Origin: Treponema vincentii F0403
Lineage (GTDB): Bacteria; Spirochaetota; Spirochaetia; Treponematales; Treponemataceae
DNA: 64,000 nucleotides
Assembly (NCBI RefSeq): GCF_000412995.1
Contig: NZ_KE332512.1
Coordinates: forward strand, 124,001 to 188,000
Direction: 5' to 3'
Part shown: positions 53,319-62,344 of the stretch, piece by piece
How positions within the stretch are numbered: position 1 is the first letter of the stretch
Layout of the letters: the number at the start of each line of letters is the position of its first letter
Position numbers and translations under genes: made by a program
Notes under the pieces: generated by a model
Database searches by the model: none
What the model saw: only the letters and a program-made list of their open reading frames with translations
Told to the model about the DNA's origin: nothing

Positions 53319-54041
53319 TTATTGATAGTTTTTTTCTGCCGAATCGTTTATTGCATGAACAAATCTTTCGGCTATTTCTTTAGGACGTGTTATTGCTCCG
53401 CCGACGACAACCGCCAATGCGCCGAGCTTCAGCATTTCAGCTGCATCTTCCGGCCTGTGAATGCGGCCCTCTGCGATAAGCGGAACGGAAATGGAGGAAG
53501 CAATTTTTTCCGCAAGCCGGTAATTCGGCCCGTCAAGGACGGATGCGGTGTTGCCGCCTACATACCCGTTCATAGTAGTACCCACAAAATCTACTCCGGC
53601 GGCGGCTGCATTGTATGCATCCTCAAAAGAAGCGCAGTCGGCCATCAAGAGCTGATGGGGATATTTTTTCTTTATTGCACGTATGTATTCGGAAGCGGTT
53701 AAGTTCCCCGGCCGTGATAACGAGGTACAGTCGATAGCAATTACTTCACAGCCGACCGCTACGAGTTGATCAACTTCGTCCATAGACGGAGTGATGTACG
53801 CCTCAAATCCGTCATAGTTCTTTTTGATTATTCCGATGACGGGAAGTTTAACCGTTTTTTTTATGCCGGTAACATCTTTTACTCCATTGCACCGGATACC
53901 CTTGGCGCCTGCTTCTTCCGCAGCCTTTGCCATAAGGGGCATAATGCCGCCTTCCGGTCTATAGAGCGGTTCTCCCGGCAGTGCCTGACAAGACACGATA
54001 AGACCGCCCTTTACGCAAGAGATGAATTCTTCTTTTGTCAT
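53319..54041 (-). CDS. nanE: Putative N-acetylmannosamine-6-phosphate 2-epimerase
   Basis: 240 residues, a TIM barrel. IVSCQALPGEPLYRPE near the N-terminus, GAKGIRCNGVKDV, LMADCASFEDAYNAAAAGVDFVGTT and the LIAEGRIHRPEDAAEML strand are NanE signatures. It converts N-acetylmannosamine-6-P to N-acetylglucosamine-6-P in sialic acid or ManNAc use. It is the first gene of the operon with binding protein, ATPase and fused permease. No nanA or nanK lies nearby, so the imported sugar may be ManNAc itself or the other enzymes are elsewhere. Confidence 0.92.
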   Translation of the reverse strand: MTKEEFISCVKGGLIVSCQALPGEPLYRPEGGIMPLMAKAAEEAGAKGIRCNGVKDVTGIKKTVKLPVIGIIKKNYDGFEAYITPSMDEVDQLVAVGCEVIAIDCTSLSRPGNLTASEYIRAIKKKYPHQLLMADCASFEDAYNAAAAGVDFVGTTMNGYVGGNTASVLDGPNYRLAEKIASSISVPLIAEGRIHRPEDAAEMLKLGALAVVVGGAITRPKEIAERFVHAINDSAEKNYQ

Positions 54042-54309
54042 ATTGTTTTATGTAACTCCAATGTAATAATAAGGACATACCGGCAGTGTGCAGTATTTAA
54101 AAAGTATATCATCCCTTCTTATGAATTGTAAAGAAAAAAATTGCCGAAACGATGATGGAGAAAAAAGAAATTTTCCGTAAATATTGCGGTTCCCCTTTTT
54201 TTTTACTATAATTAGCTTTCAAAAATTAGGGAAACGCCGGTTAATCCGGATCGAATTAATCAACGCGTCCTTAATGTATCCGTCTTAAAAGGGTACAAGG
54301 GAGTTGTTT

Positions 54310-55563
54310 ATGGCTGCTAAGGAAATACCGATTGGCGAAATCTCGCTGCAAATTGTCCTTTCCGTTGGAATTATCGTTATTGTCGCAAAGTATCTCGGCC
54401 TTCGTGCTAAAAAAATCAATTTTCCGCAGGTTGTGGGAGAGATTGTCGCAGGTCTTTTGTTGCGATACTTGCCTTTTTTCCGCAATTTCGGCGGAGTTGA
54501 AACAAATATTATCTATAGCGAAACCAATCAGTTTATTGAGTATATGTCCGAAATCGGGGTTATTTTGATTATGTTCTCCGCCGGGTTGAGCACCAATTTA
54601 AAATCGCTTGTTAAATCCGGTGTAAAATCGACCGTAATTGCCGCATGCGGCGTTATCGTACCGATGATTCTCGGCACGATTATGGCGTTGGGCTTTTGGG
54701 GATTCGACGGTTTCGGGACGGCCGTATTCTATCAGGCATTGTTTATCGGAACCATCTTAACCGCTACTTCCGTCAGTATTACCGTCGTCGCATTGAAGGA
54801 ACTGGGAAAAATAAATTCCGAGGTCGGGCAAACGATTATCAGCGCTGCAATTATCGATGATGTATTCGGCATTATTGCGTTAACGGTTGTGCTCGGCGCC
54901 AGTTCAGGGAAAGGAGATTACCTCGGGCTTATAATAAAAACGGGGGCTTTCTTTGCCGCTTCGTTGGTTGTGGGATATCTGATTTACCGTATTTTTAAAT
55001 GGTATGATGCGCGGCACCCGCATTCTCACCGTATTCCGATTTACGGCTTGGGAGTTGCTTTGATTTTTGCCTATTGTACCGAGCGGTTTTTCGGGATTGC
55101 CGATATTACCGGCGCGTATGTTGCGGGCGTTGTGTTTTGCAATCTGCATGATGCTTCCTATATGGAACAAAAAATCGACATCAATTCGTATATGTTTTTC
55201 AGCCCTATCTTTTTTACCAGCATCGGGCTTAAAACGGATTTAAGCGGGTTGAATATGAACTTGATATGGTTTTCCATAGCTTTTGTGATTATCGGCTGTG
55301 TGGCAAAGATAATCGGCTGCGGCGGTTCATCCTTGTTTATGGGCTTTAAAAAGAAGGAAGCGCTGCAGATAGGGCTGGGGATGATGGTGCGCGGCGAAGT
55401 AGCCCTCATTGTTGCTCAAAAGGGACTTGCCGTCGGTATGGTTAAGGCGGAATATTTTGCGCCGGTTATCTTGCTGATTATTGTTTCTTCTATGATTGTA
55501 CCTGTTTTGCTTGGAAAAGCGTTTGCGGAAAGGAAATTGCCGTCCGCCGAATCGGGTACATAG
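54310..55563 (+). CDS. Cation:proton antiporter (CPA2/KefB-NapA type)
   Basis: 417 residues with about 12-13 membrane segments. The family strand INFPQVVGEIVAGLLL, MSEIGVILIMFSAGL and the ion-binding SAAIIDDVFGIIAL (double Asp) are clear, as is SPIFFTSIGLKTDL. It exchanges Na+ or K+ for protons. ATG 54310 follows AAGGGAG. No RCK domain is attached. It is followed by a hairpin repeat and a methyltransferase. Confidence 0.92.
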   Translation: MAAKEIPIGEISLQIVLSVGIIVIVAKYLGLRAKKINFPQVVGEIVAGLLLRYLPFFRNFGGVETNIIYSETNQFIEYMSEIGVILIMFSAGLSTNLKSLVKSGVKSTVIAACGVIVPMILGTIMALGFWGFDGFGTAVFYQALFIGTILTATSVSITVVALKELGKINSEVGQTIISAAIIDDVFGIIALTVVLGASSGKGDYLGLIIKTGAFFAASLVVGYLIYRIFKWYDARHPHSHRIPIYGLGVALIFAYCTERFFGIADITGAYVAGVVFCNLHDASYMEQKIDINSYMFFSPIFFTSIGLKTDLSGLNMNLIWFSIAFVIIGCVAKIIGCGGSSLFMGFKKKEALQIGLGMMVRGEVALIVAQKGLAVGMVKAEYFAPVILLIIVSSMIVPVLLGKAFAERKLPSAESGT

Positions 55564-55569
55564 CGGATA

Positions 55570-55609
55570 GGGCATCTTTAAAAATCTAACTAAGTTTGTA
55601 GAGATGCCC
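55570..55609 (+). repeat. Dispersed hairpin element, simple copy
   Basis: GGGCATCT (55570-55577) pairs with AGATGCCC (55602-55609) around an A/T-rich core. It begins seven bases after the antiporter stop. An apparent ATG inside it (55604) is in frame with the methyltransferase but belongs to the repeat. Confidence 0.65.
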
Positions 55610-55630
55610 AATAGTTTTAGAATGGGGATT

Positions 55631-56245
55631 ATGGATACGGCTTATTTCGATTCAAAAGCGGAAACATGGGACGCGCGTAGTGCACGTGCATTGCGCGCGG
55701 AAAAAATATACAACGGCATCATCGCTGAGTTGTATATGAATCCCGGCGATCATGTCCTTGATTTCGGCTGCGGAACGGGGCTGCTCGGTTTTCAGTTTAT
55801 CGATGCAGCCGGAACCGTAACCTTTGCCGACACATCTTCCGGTATGCTGGAGCAAGTACGTAAAAAAGCGGCATCGCTGCAAGGCGGTAAAGTAAAAATC
55901 CTTGATTTAACGAAACATGATGTTGCTGAAACATACAATATTATTGTTTCGCTGCTGGCACTGCATCATATCGAAGATGTAGAGGGAACGGTTTACAATT
56001 TAGCTTCCCATGTCGGCGAAAACGGCTACATCTGTTTTTCAGATCTCGATCTTGAAGACGGCAGCTTTCATTATCCCGAAGTAGCCCCCCATAACGGAAT
56101 AGACCGCACGGTTATTACGGATGCGCTCCGTAAGGGCGGTATGGATATTATATGCAATAAAACCGTGTATACTGAAGAAAAAATTATTGACGGTACCGTA
56201 AAAACATATCCCATTTTTTTAATCATAGGGAAGAGGGTAGGGTAA
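55631..56245 (+). CDS. SAM-dependent methyltransferase
   Basis: 204 residues. Motif I VLDFGCGTGLLGFQF (about residues 41-55) binds S-adenosylmethionine. The next acidic strand (TFADTSSGMLEQVRKK) and the later IIVSLLALHHIED strand complete a class I fold. The substrate is unknown. ATG 55631 is preferred; ATG 55622 is possible, and 55604 lies within the repeat. Confidence 0.85.
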   Translation: MDTAYFDSKAETWDARSARALRAEKIYNGIIAELYMNPGDHVLDFGCGTGLLGFQFIDAAGTVTFADTSSGMLEQVRKKAASLQGGKVKILDLTKHDVAETYNIIVSLLALHHIEDVEGTVYNLASHVGENGYICFSDLDLEDGSFHYPEVAPHNGIDRTVITDALRKGGMDIICNKTVYTEEKIIDGTVKTYPIFLIIGKRVG

Positions 56246-56386
56246 ACGATCGGTTGCGGATGATGTAACAACGGATGATGCGACGCTTGCGGGAACCGGT
56301 ATTTGCTGCTAATATGATGGGGCATTCGGGCAAACGCATCAGGCCGTTTTTTTAGTAGCCCCTCAGAATAAGCAAAGGAGAACTCT

Positions 56387-56956
56387 ATGGATATTAATAG
56401 AGACACCGCAGTAGGATTGCTCAATCAGTATGTTACAACCGAGCATATCATGGCTCATTCGTTCGCCGTTGAAGCCGTTATGCGAGCCCTTGCAAAGCGG
56501 CTTGCTCCTGCCGAGGAAGAATTGTGGGGAATTACGGGGTTACTTCACGATTTGGACATAGATGTTTCCCACTGGCAGGAGCACCCCGAACGGCACGGCC
56601 CCGTAACCGTTGAGCTTTTAAAAGAACATAATTTCGGCTGTGAGGAAATGTACAACGCCATTATTGCTCATAACCCCGATACGGGTGTCGTACCGCAAAC
56701 GCTGTTTGAAAAAGCACTCTTTGCTGCCGACCCAATTACCGGATTTATCACCGCTGTTACGCTTGTGTATCCCGATAAAAAGATTGCGAGCGTTAAGGTT
56801 AAATCCATCGTCAAGAAAATGAAAGCAGCCGGATTTGCAGCAGGGGCAGATAGAGGAGCGATGATGTCGATAGAAAATATCGGCATACCGTTTCCGGAAT
56901 TTGCGGAATTATCGCTTACTGCGATGTGCGGTATTGCCGATAAGCTCGGGCTCTAG
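56387..56956 (+). CDS. HD-domain phosphohydrolase-like protein
   Basis: 189 residues. The HD motif is GLLHDLDIDVSHW (about residues 50-62), preceded by EHIMAHSFAVEAVMRAL and followed by YNAIIAHNPDTG, so the metal-binding His/Asp set is present. Such proteins hydrolyse nucleotide phosphates or related compounds. The start follows AAAGGAG. It runs into the TetR gene with a ten-base gap. Confidence 0.88.
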   Translation: MDINRDTAVGLLNQYVTTEHIMAHSFAVEAVMRALAKRLAPAEEELWGITGLLHDLDIDVSHWQEHPERHGPVTVELLKEHNFGCEEMYNAIIAHNPDTGVVPQTLFEKALFAADPITGFITAVTLVYPDKKIASVKVKSIVKKMKAAGFAAGADRGAMMSIENIGIPFPEFAELSLTAMCGIADKLGL

Positions 56957-56966
56957 CTCCTTCCGA

Positions 56967-57599
56967 ATGGCTAAGTTTAGACGGCAGTCAAAGTCCTCGC
57001 GTATGGCGGAGATACAGGAAGCTGCAAAAAAAGTATTTTTGACGAAAGGTTTCCGCTATACGACGATGGAGGATGTGGTAAAAAACACAACGCTTTCCAA
57101 GGGCGGTGTCTACCAATATTATAAAACGACAAAAGCCATCCTGTTCGATATTATGCAAAACGGAAACTATTTCCGGTATGAGCGTACGGAAAAAATCGTA
57201 CAGGAATCGGAGAATACCGAATCGCTTGCCGAAGTTATAACGCAAGCGTGTATGGCAAAACTTTTTGACGAACTGCCCGAAAAAAAACTCTATCTGATGT
57301 TTTTAGCGGAAATCCCTTATGACCGCGACTATGAAGCTTTGTATTTCCAATTGGAAACGCAGGCCTTTGAGCTTTTTATAAAAAACTTACATTATCCTCC
57401 TCAACAAGAGCGGGAAATTATGGATATCATCCGGAATAAAGAGTATTTTCTGTTTAAAATTTTTCACGGTATGCTGGTGATGCACGAATTATTCAGCGAT
57501 AAGGATGTGTTTAATCAAAATAAAGAAAAAATCCGCGCGATGATTCTTACCGCAATACAGAACTTTTTTGACCGGTATCCGAATTTGCTCAATCGATGA
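56967..57599 (+). CDS. TetR/AcrR family transcriptional regulator
   Basis: 210 residues. The N-terminal helix-turn-helix reads EIQEAAKKVFLTKGFRYTTMEDVVKNTTLSKGGVYQYYKTTKAIL, the TetR signature. The C-terminal 150 residues form a ligand pocket of unknown specificity. The start ATG at 56967 is ten bases after the HD gene stop; the frame is open upstream into that gene. It precedes the lactate permease and is a candidate regulator of it. Confidence 0.92.
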   Translation: MAKFRRQSKSSRMAEIQEAAKKVFLTKGFRYTTMEDVVKNTTLSKGGVYQYYKTTKAILFDIMQNGNYFRYERTEKIVQESENTESLAEVITQACMAKLFDELPEKKLYLMFLAEIPYDRDYEALYFQLETQAFELFIKNLHYPPQQEREIMDIIRNKEYFLFKIFHGMLVMHELFSDKDVFNQNKEKIRAMILTAIQNFFDRYPNLLNR

Positions 57600-57647
57600 G
57601 CGATACTTCTTTTTTATCCCCCTACTGTTTTTTCAACGGAGTGAGTT

Positions 57648-59168
57648 ATGGTGTTTATTGATTTTATTCTTGCGATGCTGCCTATTCTCTGGCTCATTAT
57701 TTCTTTGAGTAAGCTCAAGATGGAAGGCTTTAAGGCATGCGGTATTGCATTGCTGATAACGGCGGTTTTGGCGGCATCGTATTGGCACTTAAATCCGATC
57801 CACATATCGACTGCCGTACTTGAAGGAACCGCTAATGCGCTATGGCCGATATGTTTGATTATTACTGCGGCGCTTTTTACCTATAACTTAACCGTAAAAA
57901 CAGGCGCTATGGAGATTATCAAAGGAATGCTGACCGGCATTTCCGACGACACAAGAATATTGATGCTGATTATCGGCTGGGGGTTCGGTAATTTTATGGA
58001 AGGCATGGCAGGATTTGGCACAGCGGTCGCTATTCCCGCATCGATTCTTGCAGGAATAGGAGTTAATCCCATCGATGCGGTAACGGCTTGCCTTATCATG
58101 AATACGACGCCGACCGCTTTCGGTTCGGTAGGAACTCCGACGGTAACGCTTTCTTTGATTACGGGATTGGACTTACGGCTTCTTGCAGCGGATGCCGCCC
58201 TCATACAGGCTGTGCATACGTTTATTTCGCCGTTTCTTGCAATAATGGTCTGCGGCGGCGGAATACAAGGCTTAAAAGGAGTGCGGGTGATTACACTAAT
58301 CGCTTCGCTGTCGTTTGTTGTGCCTTACCTTCTTTTTGCGCAGTTATTAGGGCCGGAACTTCCCACTATCGTCGGCTCTATTTGTTCGATGCTCTGTATA
58401 ATCCTTGCAGTAAAACTCGGCAAAAAGACCGGCAGAAAAGCTCCGCTCAAAATCGATTTTGCGGAAGGCGCACGGGCATGGGCGCCCTTTGTGCTTATTT
58501 TCGTACTGTTAATTATCACGTCAAAGGTATGCCCGCCAATTCATAATGCAATTAAGGATATTAAGCATTCGTTTTTGATATATACCGGCGGCGACGGAAA
58601 ACCGTTGACATTCAGTTGGATAAATACGCCGGGCGTGATGATATTTATAGCGGCAATCTGCGGCGGGCTTATTCAAAAAGCTTCATTGCCCGAAATTGCA
58701 CATACGTTGGGATTCACCGTAAAAAAATATTGGAAAACTTTTTTGACAATTTGTACCGTTATTGCAACCGCTAAGGTGATGACATACAGCGGTATGATTT
58801 CCGATATTGCGCATTCTATTGTTGTCGTAGCCGGGCCGGTGTATCCCTTTGTTGCACCGCTGATCGGCGTATTAGGGGCATTTGTAACGGGGTCGGGTAC
58901 TTCCACCAATGTTCTCTTCGGGAATTTGCAGATGGAAACCGCTCTGTCGCTCAATCTGAATCCGTATTGGATTACCGCGGCTAACGTATTGGGAGCCGGA
59001 ATCGGTAAGATGATATGCCCGCAGAATATTGCAATCGGCGCAGGCGCTATCGGAGTTACCGGTTCCGACAGCAAAATTCTTGCAGCCGTGTTTAAATATT
59101 TTATTCTCTATGCGCTTCTTGCCGGAGTGATTTGCTTTGCCGGAGGATTGCTGATAGAAAACCGCTAA
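57648..59168 (+). CDS. lctP: L-lactate permease family transporter
   Basis: 506 residues with about 13-14 membrane segments. Family stretches include GWGFGNFMEGMAGFGTAVAIPASIL, NTTPTAFGSVGTPTV and the C-terminal GSGTSTNVLFGNLQ and GKMICPQNIAIGAGAIG. It carries lactate or glycolate with protons. ATG 57648 follows GGAGTGAG. It converges with the OppA-like gene with two bases between stops and no obvious terminator. Confidence 0.92.
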   Translation: MVFIDFILAMLPILWLIISLSKLKMEGFKACGIALLITAVLAASYWHLNPIHISTAVLEGTANALWPICLIITAALFTYNLTVKTGAMEIIKGMLTGISDDTRILMLIIGWGFGNFMEGMAGFGTAVAIPASILAGIGVNPIDAVTACLIMNTTPTAFGSVGTPTVTLSLITGLDLRLLAADAALIQAVHTFISPFLAIMVCGGGIQGLKGVRVITLIASLSFVVPYLLFAQLLGPELPTIVGSICSMLCIILAVKLGKKTGRKAPLKIDFAEGARAWAPFVLIFVLLIITSKVCPPIHNAIKDIKHSFLIYTGGDGKPLTFSWINTPGVMIFIAAICGGLIQKASLPEIAHTLGFTVKKYWKTFLTICTVIATAKVMTYSGMISDIAHSIVVVAGPVYPFVAPLIGVLGAFVTGSGTSTNVLFGNLQMETALSLNLNPYWITAANVLGAGIGKMICPQNIAIGAGAIGVTGSDSKILAAVFKYFILYALLAGVICFAGGLLIENR

Positions 59169-59170
59169 TT

Positions 59171-60790
59171 CTATTTTGAGCGAATACCTTTAGATAAGGC
59201 AACGCCGGGTAACGGGGCAGGCTGTGCAAAACGGATAAATTTAAATGGATGGATATTAACTGCATTGACATACCAGCCTTTGATGTCGCTTAAATCGATG
59301 ACATTGATTGCCGGGATGTGGGAAAGCGGAATAAGAACCGAAGCATCCAGCAGCACCTGCTCCGCTTTTGCAAGGTAGTCGAATCGTGTTTTGCGGTTTT
59401 GTTCTGCCGACGCTTTCTTTATAAAATTTTCATACTCTGCATTATGCCAACCTGAATCATTTAGGCTTGAATCGGGGCGGAATAATTCCAGAAATGCGAG
59501 CGGATCCGCAAAATCTCCTATCCACGAAATAACGGCCAGATGGTAGTCCTCCATTTTTAACCGGTCATAGTATTCTTCAAATGGCACGGTTGTAACTTCC
59601 GTCGAAATTCCTATCTTTTCCCATGCGTTTTTCAATAAGGCCGCCTGTTCGGTATAGAACGCTGTTTCCGGTAAGAGAATTTTTACCGGTTTTTTGACTT
59701 CATCTTGCGGTATTTTTTTTAAAAGTTTTTCCGCCTTTGCGGTATCCTGTTTATCAATACCCGGTACGGCGGGATATCCCGTTAACGGAAACACAAGCGT
59801 CTTAGCGGGAATTAAATAATCCTTACGCAACTCCGTATAGGGTATTGCGGCAACTAATGCTTCCCTGATTGTTTGATTATTACAGGGCGCCGCATTTGTT
59901 TTAAAATAAAAATATTCCGTTGCAAACATCGGTGTGACGTGAATGGTATAGGCCGCCGCTACTTTATTTAAATTGACGGAGCCGCAGAGCCAATGTACGG
60001 TTCCTTGATTAAAAGCTTCGGTCATTTTATCGGCATCTTCGTCCAACAGGATGCTAATTGCAGGGAGCGGTACCGCTTCCGTATCCCAATAAGCGGTGTT
60101 TTTTATCAGTCGGATTTTTTCGGCGGTAAAGCTTTCTATTTTAAAAGGGCCGCTTGCAATCGGTTTAAACGCTGCGGAAGGTTTGCTAAATGAAGATTTA
60201 CCTGCATATTGCGTTACCGCTTTAAGCTGCGAGGGATGCACTGCCGAAAACGCATGATGGCAGAGGATATTGGCAAGTTGTTCGGCAGGATATACGAGTG
60301 AAATTTTTAAAGAAGTATCGGATTCCGCATACAAACCGATATGCGATATGTCCGCAGTTTTTCCGGTACGATATTCCTTAGCCCCTTTCACGCAATCTAA
60401 TAGCGATGCATACGGTAAATCCAATGCAGGGTTTAACAAATTGATAAATGAATCGCAGAATACTTGGGCGGTAATAGGATCTCCGTTTTCAAATGTGAGA
60501 TTATCCCGCAGTGTAAACGTCCATGTTAAACCGTCTGCGCTGATTTTCCACTCCTTTGCTAAACCTGCTGCCGGCTGTAATGTATAGGGATCATAGATAC
60601 ACAGTCCTTCATATAAGCCGGTTAGAATCTGCGCTTCATTTGCATTATAGGCAGCATGGGGATGTAAATTGGGAATACCGGTGGTAACCGACACAACAAA
60701 TTCGTTTTGAGGATACGGTTCATTCTCCGCGCACGCGGCGAAAGGAAGTATGCACAAGATCAGAAACAGTAATATGTTTTTTTTAGTCAT
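59171..60790 (-). CDS. Oligopeptide ABC transporter substrate-binding lipoprotein (OppA type)
   Basis: 539 residues. A lipoprotein signal (LLFLILCILPFAACAE) puts the lipidated Cys at about residue 20. The family 5 strands VVSVTTGIPNLHPHAAYNANEAQILTGLYEGLCIYDPYTLQPAAGLAKEW and the C-terminal PHLAVISWIGDF-like stretch identify it. It captures peptides in the periplasm. No permease or ATPase gene is adjacent, so it is an orphan or works with a remote system. Its start overlaps the stop of the preceding gene by eight bases. Confidence 0.9.
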   Translation of the reverse strand: MTKKNILLFLILCILPFAACAENEPYPQNEFVVSVTTGIPNLHPHAAYNANEAQILTGLYEGLCIYDPYTLQPAAGLAKEWKISADGLTWTFTLRDNLTFENGDPITAQVFCDSFINLLNPALDLPYASLLDCVKGAKEYRTGKTADISHIGLYAESDTSLKISLVYPAEQLANILCHHAFSAVHPSQLKAVTQYAGKSSFSKPSAAFKPIASGPFKIESFTAEKIRLIKNTAYWDTEAVPLPAISILLDEDADKMTEAFNQGTVHWLCGSVNLNKVAAAYTIHVTPMFATEYFYFKTNAAPCNNQTIREALVAAIPYTELRKDYLIPAKTLVFPLTGYPAVPGIDKQDTAKAEKLLKKIPQDEVKKPVKILLPETAFYTEQAALLKNAWEKIGISTEVTTVPFEEYYDRLKMEDYHLAVISWIGDFADPLAFLELFRPDSSLNDSGWHNAEYENFIKKASAEQNRKTRFDYLAKAEQVLLDASVLIPLSHIPAINVIDLSDIKGWYVNAVNIHPFKFIRFAQPAPLPGVALSKGIRSK

Positions 60791-62192
60791 GAATTAATCC
60801 AAGTTCTTTCATATTTGAATATTCTTCAACGCTTGCATTGTATTCTGCCCTGCATTGATTTGCTTTTATAACTGCATTTCTGACTGTTGTCAATTCTATT
60901 TTTATTCCTTTCATCTTTGAGCGCAATATAACGTCGGTGGATTTATAATAATCATCCAATCCCCCAAGCGTTTTTAGATATCCGTTACAAATAACGATAT
61001 ATTTGTTTAAAAGTTCAAGCAATTGTCCATTACTCATACCGGTTAAACGCTGCTGCAGGTCTGAGGTACCGGATGCAAGGACTTTAAAAATGCGGATTGT
61101 TTTTGCTAAATTATCCGTAAAGTCTTCCAGTACGATTATTTCTTTTTTTTGCATGTTGCTGATAGGGTCTTTAATCGATATGGTAAGTTCATGCTTCTTC
61201 TCTGCCATATTGAAAGCACGTCTTAGGGCTTCCAAAAGCTTTGTAAAAATCGTCATACGCGATTTATATACTACTTCTTGATTAGCCATGAGTTTTGTGA
61301 TGCACGTCTCAAAGTGATTGCTGGTGGTGCCGAGAATGCGTAAGCCTGTTATGAGCACCGGCCGCATATTTTCCTGCTTATTGGTTTTTGTATCTTCTTT
61401 TTGCGTTACATTTAGATGCCGCAGTACTTCCCGCTGGAGATGTTCCGAATCGGGGCCGTAATCTTCTTTAATAACTTCCATTACAAGTTCATGATAAAAC
61501 GGAAGTTTTTCGTCGTTTGCAGCGAGCGCTTTTTTGATAGTTTTTAATAACTTAATCGGACTTGCTATATCCGCTTGCGTAACGGTTAAATCGGGCGGTA
61601 AATTTTTTCTGACGGTTAATTTATATTCTTCGCGGTGTAAACGGGCAAGTTGGCGGAGTGTCTTATTGATATCGGTGTCCAGTTTTGAAAGGTGTCCGAG
61701 CGAATCCCGCAATAGTCCGCCGGTCAACGTATCGGAGACTGAGTGGAGCGATTTACAAATTTCAGCTATTGCACGCGTATTGGCAAGCGTTGAGTTTTCG
61801 TTAAGCGCCGACCACTGAAAAGTTTTATTCAATGCGAGCATGGAAGCAATGCGCTGCGGTGTAAGGAATGAACAGTTAAACTGATATGAGTTAGTTAAAA
61901 AATCGATCATCGTCTGATACTGTGCTAATCGTGAGCCTACGACTGCTGCCCGTTCGCTATCCGCAAAAGCTTCATTGCTTGGAATTTTTATTTCCGTCAT
62001 ACGGCTGTCGTATTTGTACGGATCGTCATAGACCAAGCCTTTTTTCAGCAAGTTACTGCGGAGGATTTTTACCACGCTGCCGAGCGCTGCATAATTTTGC
62101 TGCAGCTGGGGAAGTAATTGTTTGTTAAACGTCTCCCGCTGTACTGCTATGTGGTGTGCTAACTCTTCAGAAAAATTTTTCGTAGATTCCAT
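60783..62192 (-). CDS. Conserved hypothetical protein, all-helical
   Basis: 469 residues, no recognised domain. It is rich in Leu, Lys, Glu and Asn with long predicted helices, many heptad-like (for example LLPQLQQNYAALGSVVKILRSNLLKK and IKKALAANDEKLPFYHELV). No signal peptide or membrane segment. It is divergently placed to thrS and its stop overlaps the OppA-like start, so the two are translated together. I recognise it as treponeme-like only by style. A cytoplasmic structural or filament-associated role is one guess. Confidence 0.7.
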   Translation of the reverse strand: MESTKNFSEELAHHIAVQRETFNKQLLPQLQQNYAALGSVVKILRSNLLKKGLVYDDPYKYDSRMTEIKIPSNEAFADSERAAVVGSRLAQYQTMIDFLTNSYQFNCSFLTPQRIASMLALNKTFQWSALNENSTLANTRAIAEICKSLHSVSDTLTGGLLRDSLGHLSKLDTDINKTLRQLARLHREEYKLTVRKNLPPDLTVTQADIASPIKLLKTIKKALAANDEKLPFYHELVMEVIKEDYGPDSEHLQREVLRHLNVTQKEDTKTNKQENMRPVLITGLRILGTTSNHFETCITKLMANQEVVYKSRMTIFTKLLEALRRAFNMAEKKHELTISIKDPISNMQKKEIIVLEDFTDNLAKTIRIFKVLASGTSDLQQRLTGMSNGQLLELLNKYIVICNGYLKTLGGLDDYYKSTDVILRSKMKGIKIELTTVRNAVIKANQCRAEYNASVEEYSNMKELGLIHD

Positions 62193-62266
62193 ACCATCAT
62201 CATCGGCACTTTTAAAAAAAATTTTATACGCTTGATGGAATAAGTACGGTAAAACCTGACTAAGTC

Positions 62267-62295
62267 TTGACAGCTTGAAAATTCGGCTGTATGCT
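62267..62295 (+). promoter_or_regulatory. Promoter of thrS
   Basis: -35 TTGACA (62267-62272), 17-bp spacer, -10 TATGCT (62290-62295). A second -10-like TATAAT is at 62316-62321 without a good -35. The leader has a GAAGGGAGG site. No T-box is seen. Confidence 0.65.
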
Positions 62296-62344
62296 TTTGC
62301 GTATGTTTTATTCCATATAATCGAAAATACGGAAGGGAGGCTTT

